This document shows, piece after piece, positions 10,290 through 12,125 of a stretch of DNA of 12,125 nucleotides. Source of the DNA: Hamiltosporidium magnivora (taxonomy: Eukaryota > Microsporidia > Dubosqiidae). Positions within the stretch are counted from its first letter, which is position 1. Each line of letters starts with the position of its first letter. A program made the position numbers and the translations under genes. Below the pieces are notes generated by a model. The model had not been told where the DNA came from, did no database searches, and saw only the letters and a list, made by a program, of their open reading frames with translations. The stretch lies in the NCBI GenBank assembly GCA_004325065.1, contig PITI01000459.1, positions 1 to 12,125 of the forward strand, written 5' to 3'.

Positions 10290-10527
10290 CATTAGTTCAT
10301 CCTTGGCACTACAGCCCTATGCAAGCCTTGGCCTCTCATAGTAATATCGCCCACCGGTATTTTTCCAGTGGATTTGTTTGCTTTTTTCGGGTTTCGTAAC
10401 AGGTAGTTTTAAAGGGTGGGTTGTTAGCTCTACGCCCAGCCCCAACATGAGGGATCAGTCCCTTTTAGTCGCCTCTTAAGACAAGCAAGAATACCCCAAG
10501 CCAATTCTGTTCCGGCATGGTGAGGTC
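10290..10527 (-). mobile_element. SINE-like non-autonomous retroelement, arthropod/metazoan type, about 240 bp
   Basis: This block is far more GC-rich than its surroundings, and the composition changes sharply at both ends. Read on the minus strand it contains strings I associate with non-LTR retroelements of arthropods and other invertebrates: a GGCGACTAAAAGGGA segment (revcomp of about 10459-10473), the hairpin-forming AGGGACTGATCCCT (10450-10463), GGGCGTAGAGCTAACAACCC (10418-10437), and near its far end AGGGCTGTAGTGCC (10305-10318) followed by a short ATGAA/CTAATG-like tail, resembling the simple-repeat tails of RTE-type elements. Several segments fold into small hairpins (for example CCAC/GTGG at about 10351-10371). 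It has no coding capacity, is flanked by a 13-bp near-perfect direct repeat, and so fits a SINE or a collapsed LINE retaining both ends. Similarity is from memory of such sequences; the exact family is unknown. Host-to-parasite transfer is an inference. Confidence 0.6.
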
Positions 10528-10540
10528 AATTAGTAACTTT
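10528..10540. repeat. Right copy of candidate target-site duplication
   Basis: AATTAGTAACTTT pairs with the copy at 10277-10289 (one G/A difference). The single mismatch suggests that the insertion is not brand-new. Confidence 0.55.
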
Positions 10541-10752
10541 ATACGAAGTAATAAGTAAAATAATTTAAAATTTAAACATATAAGATAATTTTTCTACGAA
10601 TTTTATCAGTTGAGTAAACAAAGCAAGAGGGAACTTGTTATTAATTGTTTATAAATCACATAGTTGAATATTGTCAATTACAATATCTTTTAAAATGTGT
10701 AAAAACAATTTGATTTAAATAAATTTTATAAAGTTTTTTTTAAAATTTCTAT

Positions 10753-10915
10753 TTTTCAATAAATTCTTTTAAAATTTATTTTTATGAAATGAAATACAAT
10801 TGTAAAACAAATTTATTTACTTTTCAATAACTTCTCTTACAATTTATTTTTATAAAATAAAAGATATGTAAAATAAATTTAAAATTTTCCTCTTTTGAAG
10901 AACTTCTAATAAATA
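10753..10915. repeat. Degenerate tandem repeat, unit about 68 bp
   Basis: Copy 1 begins at 10753 and copy 2 at 10821, both with TTTTCAATAA; 38 of the first 44 positions agree, and the later TGTAAAA-CAAATTT / TGTAAAATAAATTT segment is also shared. A partial third copy starts at about 10893 (TTTTGAAGAACTTCT). A weaker echo of the unit's end (TGTAAAAACAATTTGATTTA) precedes copy 1 at about 10696. The array lies just upstream of the PI31-like gene. Confidence 0.55.
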
Positions 10916-10929
10916 ATTGGTTGCTTACC

Positions 10930-10991
10930 TATAAAATATAATGATTCTCCTTTTAAAAGGTAAAAATATTATTTAAAAAAGTATCCCTTCA
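10930..10991 (+). promoter_or_regulatory. Upstream region of the PI31-like gene: TATA-like box, 12-bp palindrome, CCC motif
   Basis: Three elements sit in the 62 bases before the ATG. TATAAAATA is at 10930-10938. A perfect 12-bp palindrome, CCTTTTAAAAGG, is at 10949-10960. A CCC triplet at 10985-10987 lies four bases before the ATG at 10992. A CCC-like (or GGG-like) motif directly before the start codon is a known microsporidian gene signal linked to transcription starting very near the ATG. The elements are seen; their use is inferred. Confidence 0.5.
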
Positions 10992-11576
10992 ATGGATTTT
11001 GATGATTTTTTAAAGAAGGTTGAGAAGAAATTTAAAGTACAAGAAATAGAGAAGGATAAGTTTCTTATAACAGGTAACAACCGTTCATATTTACTTTCAC
11101 GAAGTGAAACAGTAGATTTTGATAAATTTATGGAATTTTTTGAAAAGTCGTTACCTCTAAACCAAAAAGAAAAACCGGAAGATTTAAATTATGAAGGGCT
11201 GTCTTCTATTAAATCGAAATCTGAAAATTTAGAAACTTTGAGTAGTAACAGATACGATTTTGATTTTTCACCAAACAAAAGTTTTAGTCGTGTTGGCGAA
11301 AATGATCTTTATCCTACGGGATTTTCTCCTTATGGTTCCTTTTTTAGACCTAATTTTTATTCACCTAAAGGTGGAATGTTTGTCACAGAAGATGATGAAT
11401 TATTTAGATCTAGGGTAGATAAAAGTAAAAAAGATGATGAAGAGCCAACACCAGACGTACCACCACTGGCAAGATTTGATCCTTTTGTTCCAAGTAAAGA
11501 TAAGAAAGCAGGAGCCAACCCCGACCCAGATAATTTAAAAAAACCCGGTAACGATAAAAATAATTCCTTTTTCTAA
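10992..11576 (+). CDS. PI31-like proteasome regulator (proteasome inhibitor PI31 C-terminal type)
   Basis: PI31 (human PSMF1, yeast Fub1) is a 20S-proteasome binding protein whose disordered C-terminal part enters the chamber and blocks the active sites. The 194-residue product carries the C-terminal family blocks in order: VGENDLYPTG (101-110, like VGxxDLxPFG), GGMFV (127-131, like GGGMIV), PPLARFDPFVP (157-167, the hallmark ARFDPF block) and NPDPDNLKKPG (176-186, like NPDHLPPPG), ending in Phe-Phe. The first 55 residues are charged and probably helical; residues 60-155 are Ser-, Asp-, Lys- and Phe-rich with no predicted fold. PI31 proteins are usually about 270 residues with a 150-residue N-terminal FP domain; there is no room for a complete one here. 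A PI31-like chain has been described bound within the 20S core of dormant microsporidian spores (Vairimorpha), which fits. The ATG follows a CCC motif. The assignment rests on the ARFDPF and PDPDNL blocks. Confidence 0.8.
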   Translation: MDFDDFLKKVEKKFKVQEIEKDKFLITGNNRSYLLSRSETVDFDKFMEFFEKSLPLNQKEKPEDLNYEGLSSIKSKSENLETLSSNRYDFDFSPNKSFSRVGENDLYPTGFSPYGSFFRPNFYSPKGGMFVTEDDELFRSRVDKSKKDDEEPTPDVPPLARFDPFVPSKDKKAGANPDPDNLKKPGNDKNNSFF

Positions 11577-11588
11577 ATGTAAATTTAT

Positions 11589-11594
11589 AATAAA
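11589..11594 (+). terminator. Polyadenylation signal of the PI31-like gene
   Basis: AATAAA begins 13 bases after the end of the stop codon (TAA, 11574-11576), followed by an A-rich stretch. A very short 3' untranslated region is usual in microsporidia. Inferred from position and sequence only. Confidence 0.4.
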
Positions 11595-11890
11595 AAATAT
11601 TTCTTTCATCTTTTATTTTTCTTTACAAAATATTTTTAGTTCTTGAAAATTTTATGATAAATATTTACCTTTCTTATTCTCTTACATTTATTCTAATCGC
11701 AAGGTATTCATTAATTACTAACTTTACATTATTATTATTCGTTTTTAATTCTTTAAATAAGAATTATATATTAGTAAATAGCTTAAAAAGATAAAAATAT
11801 TACCTTTCAATTTTTTTCTGTTAATTATTTTTTAATTATATTTCTAAATTTATTTTTATAATGTTTTACCATTATAATATTATTCTTTAT
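11595..11890. other. AT-rich spacer, nothing recognised
   Basis: Extremely AT-rich with stops in all frames. I see no RNA gene, repeat array or conserved motif. It ends where base composition changes at about 11890. Confidence 0.6.
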
Positions 11891-11942
11891 AGACATAGTG
11901 GAGGGAGGATAACCACATAAAAAACTTTCTGCTTGGCAATGA

Positions 11943-12125
11943 GTGTGTGAAACTGGTGTGAGATCATTGTTTGGATTTTTGGTGGGAATAAAACCACACT
12001 ACATCTTCGGTTGTTCCATGGGAGTTGTTATGAGGAGGAGAGGTCTAAGAAATGGAGAAACTTTTTCCACAATTTTATTTGTAGTTTTTTATGTAACCAG
12101 ATTGCAGACCGCAGCTGAACATGTA
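11943..12125 (+). pseudogene. Possible non-LTR reverse transcriptase fragment, running off right edge
   Basis: From about 11890 the DNA becomes clearly more GC-rich. One plus-strand frame is open from just after a TGA (11940-11942) to the window end, 61 codons; its first ATG is at 12018. It contains RGLRNGETFSTILF, which resembles the reverse transcriptase block RGLRQGDxLSxILF of non-LTR retrotransposons, with Q-G-D changed to N-G-E. It is followed by YVTRLQT, like the helix that comes next in RTE-type enzymes. The frame upstream of this motif is not recognisable, so it may be a 5'-truncated or decayed copy. The presence of a SINE-like insertion 1.4 kb away makes an autonomous partner plausible. 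A chance match in a short frame cannot be excluded. Confidence 0.3.

Noticed and set aside
10290..10527. Structured ribosomal or riboswitch-like RNA as explanation of the GC-rich block
   Set aside because: No rRNA core motif or riboswitch consensus could be matched, while flanking direct repeats and retroelement-like strings favour an inserted element.
11890..12010. Minus-strand open stretch opposite the RT-like frame
   Set aside because: It is interrupted by a TAG and shows no motif; the plus-strand frame has the better, though weak, match.

Overview
The window looks like a piece of a very AT-rich, gene-poor eukaryotic genome, most probably from a microsporidian (or a close relative) with an expanded genome. 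The evidence is threefold. The three recognisable proteins are all eukaryotic in type: ethanolamine-phosphate cytidylyltransferase, an eukaryotic-type (type II, Fumble) pantothenate kinase, and a PI31-like proteasome regulator. All three are short, intronless and strongly AT-biased. One gene has a CCC motif just before its ATG, and two genes have AATAAA on or immediately after the stop codon, both known microsporidian habits. A parasite of an arthropod would fit the retroelement traces. Edhazardia-like genomes (mosquito parasites with long AT-rich intergenic DNA) come to mind, but the species cannot be fixed from this window.

Layout. Bases 1-613 (minus strand) hold the N-terminal 204 codons of the cytidylyltransferase; the gene runs off the left edge. 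Bases 614-7756 are a 7.1-kb AT-rich stretch with no gene I can support. It contains one compact GC-rich island (about 4776-4830) that might be a structured RNA. Bases 7757-8731 (plus) are the pantothenate kinase family gene, with a TATA-like box and AATAAA signals overlapping its stop. Bases 8732-10991 are again non-coding. This stretch carries a GC-rich, SINE-like insertion of about 240 bp (10290-10527) flanked by a 13-bp direct repeat with one mismatch, followed by a degenerate 68-bp tandem repeat (10753-10915). Bases 10992-11576 (plus) are the PI31-like gene. From about 11890 to the right edge the base composition shifts again, and one frame (11943-12125) contains a motif like the Q-G-D/L-S-x-x-L-F block of non-LTR reverse transcriptases, so a decayed or partial retroelement may begin here.

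Function. The cytidylyltransferase belongs to the CDP-ethanolamine (Kennedy) branch of phospholipid synthesis. The kinase belongs to the family that starts coenzyme A synthesis. However, the residues equivalent to the catalytic Glu and the key Arg of human PANK3 appear to be replaced, as in the pseudo-kinase PANK4, so its activity is in doubt. The PI31-like protein keeps the C-terminal proline-rich peptide blocks of PI31 but lacks room for a full N-terminal FP domain. The genes are far apart and do not form an operon. All identifications rest on reading motifs by eye; no search was run.
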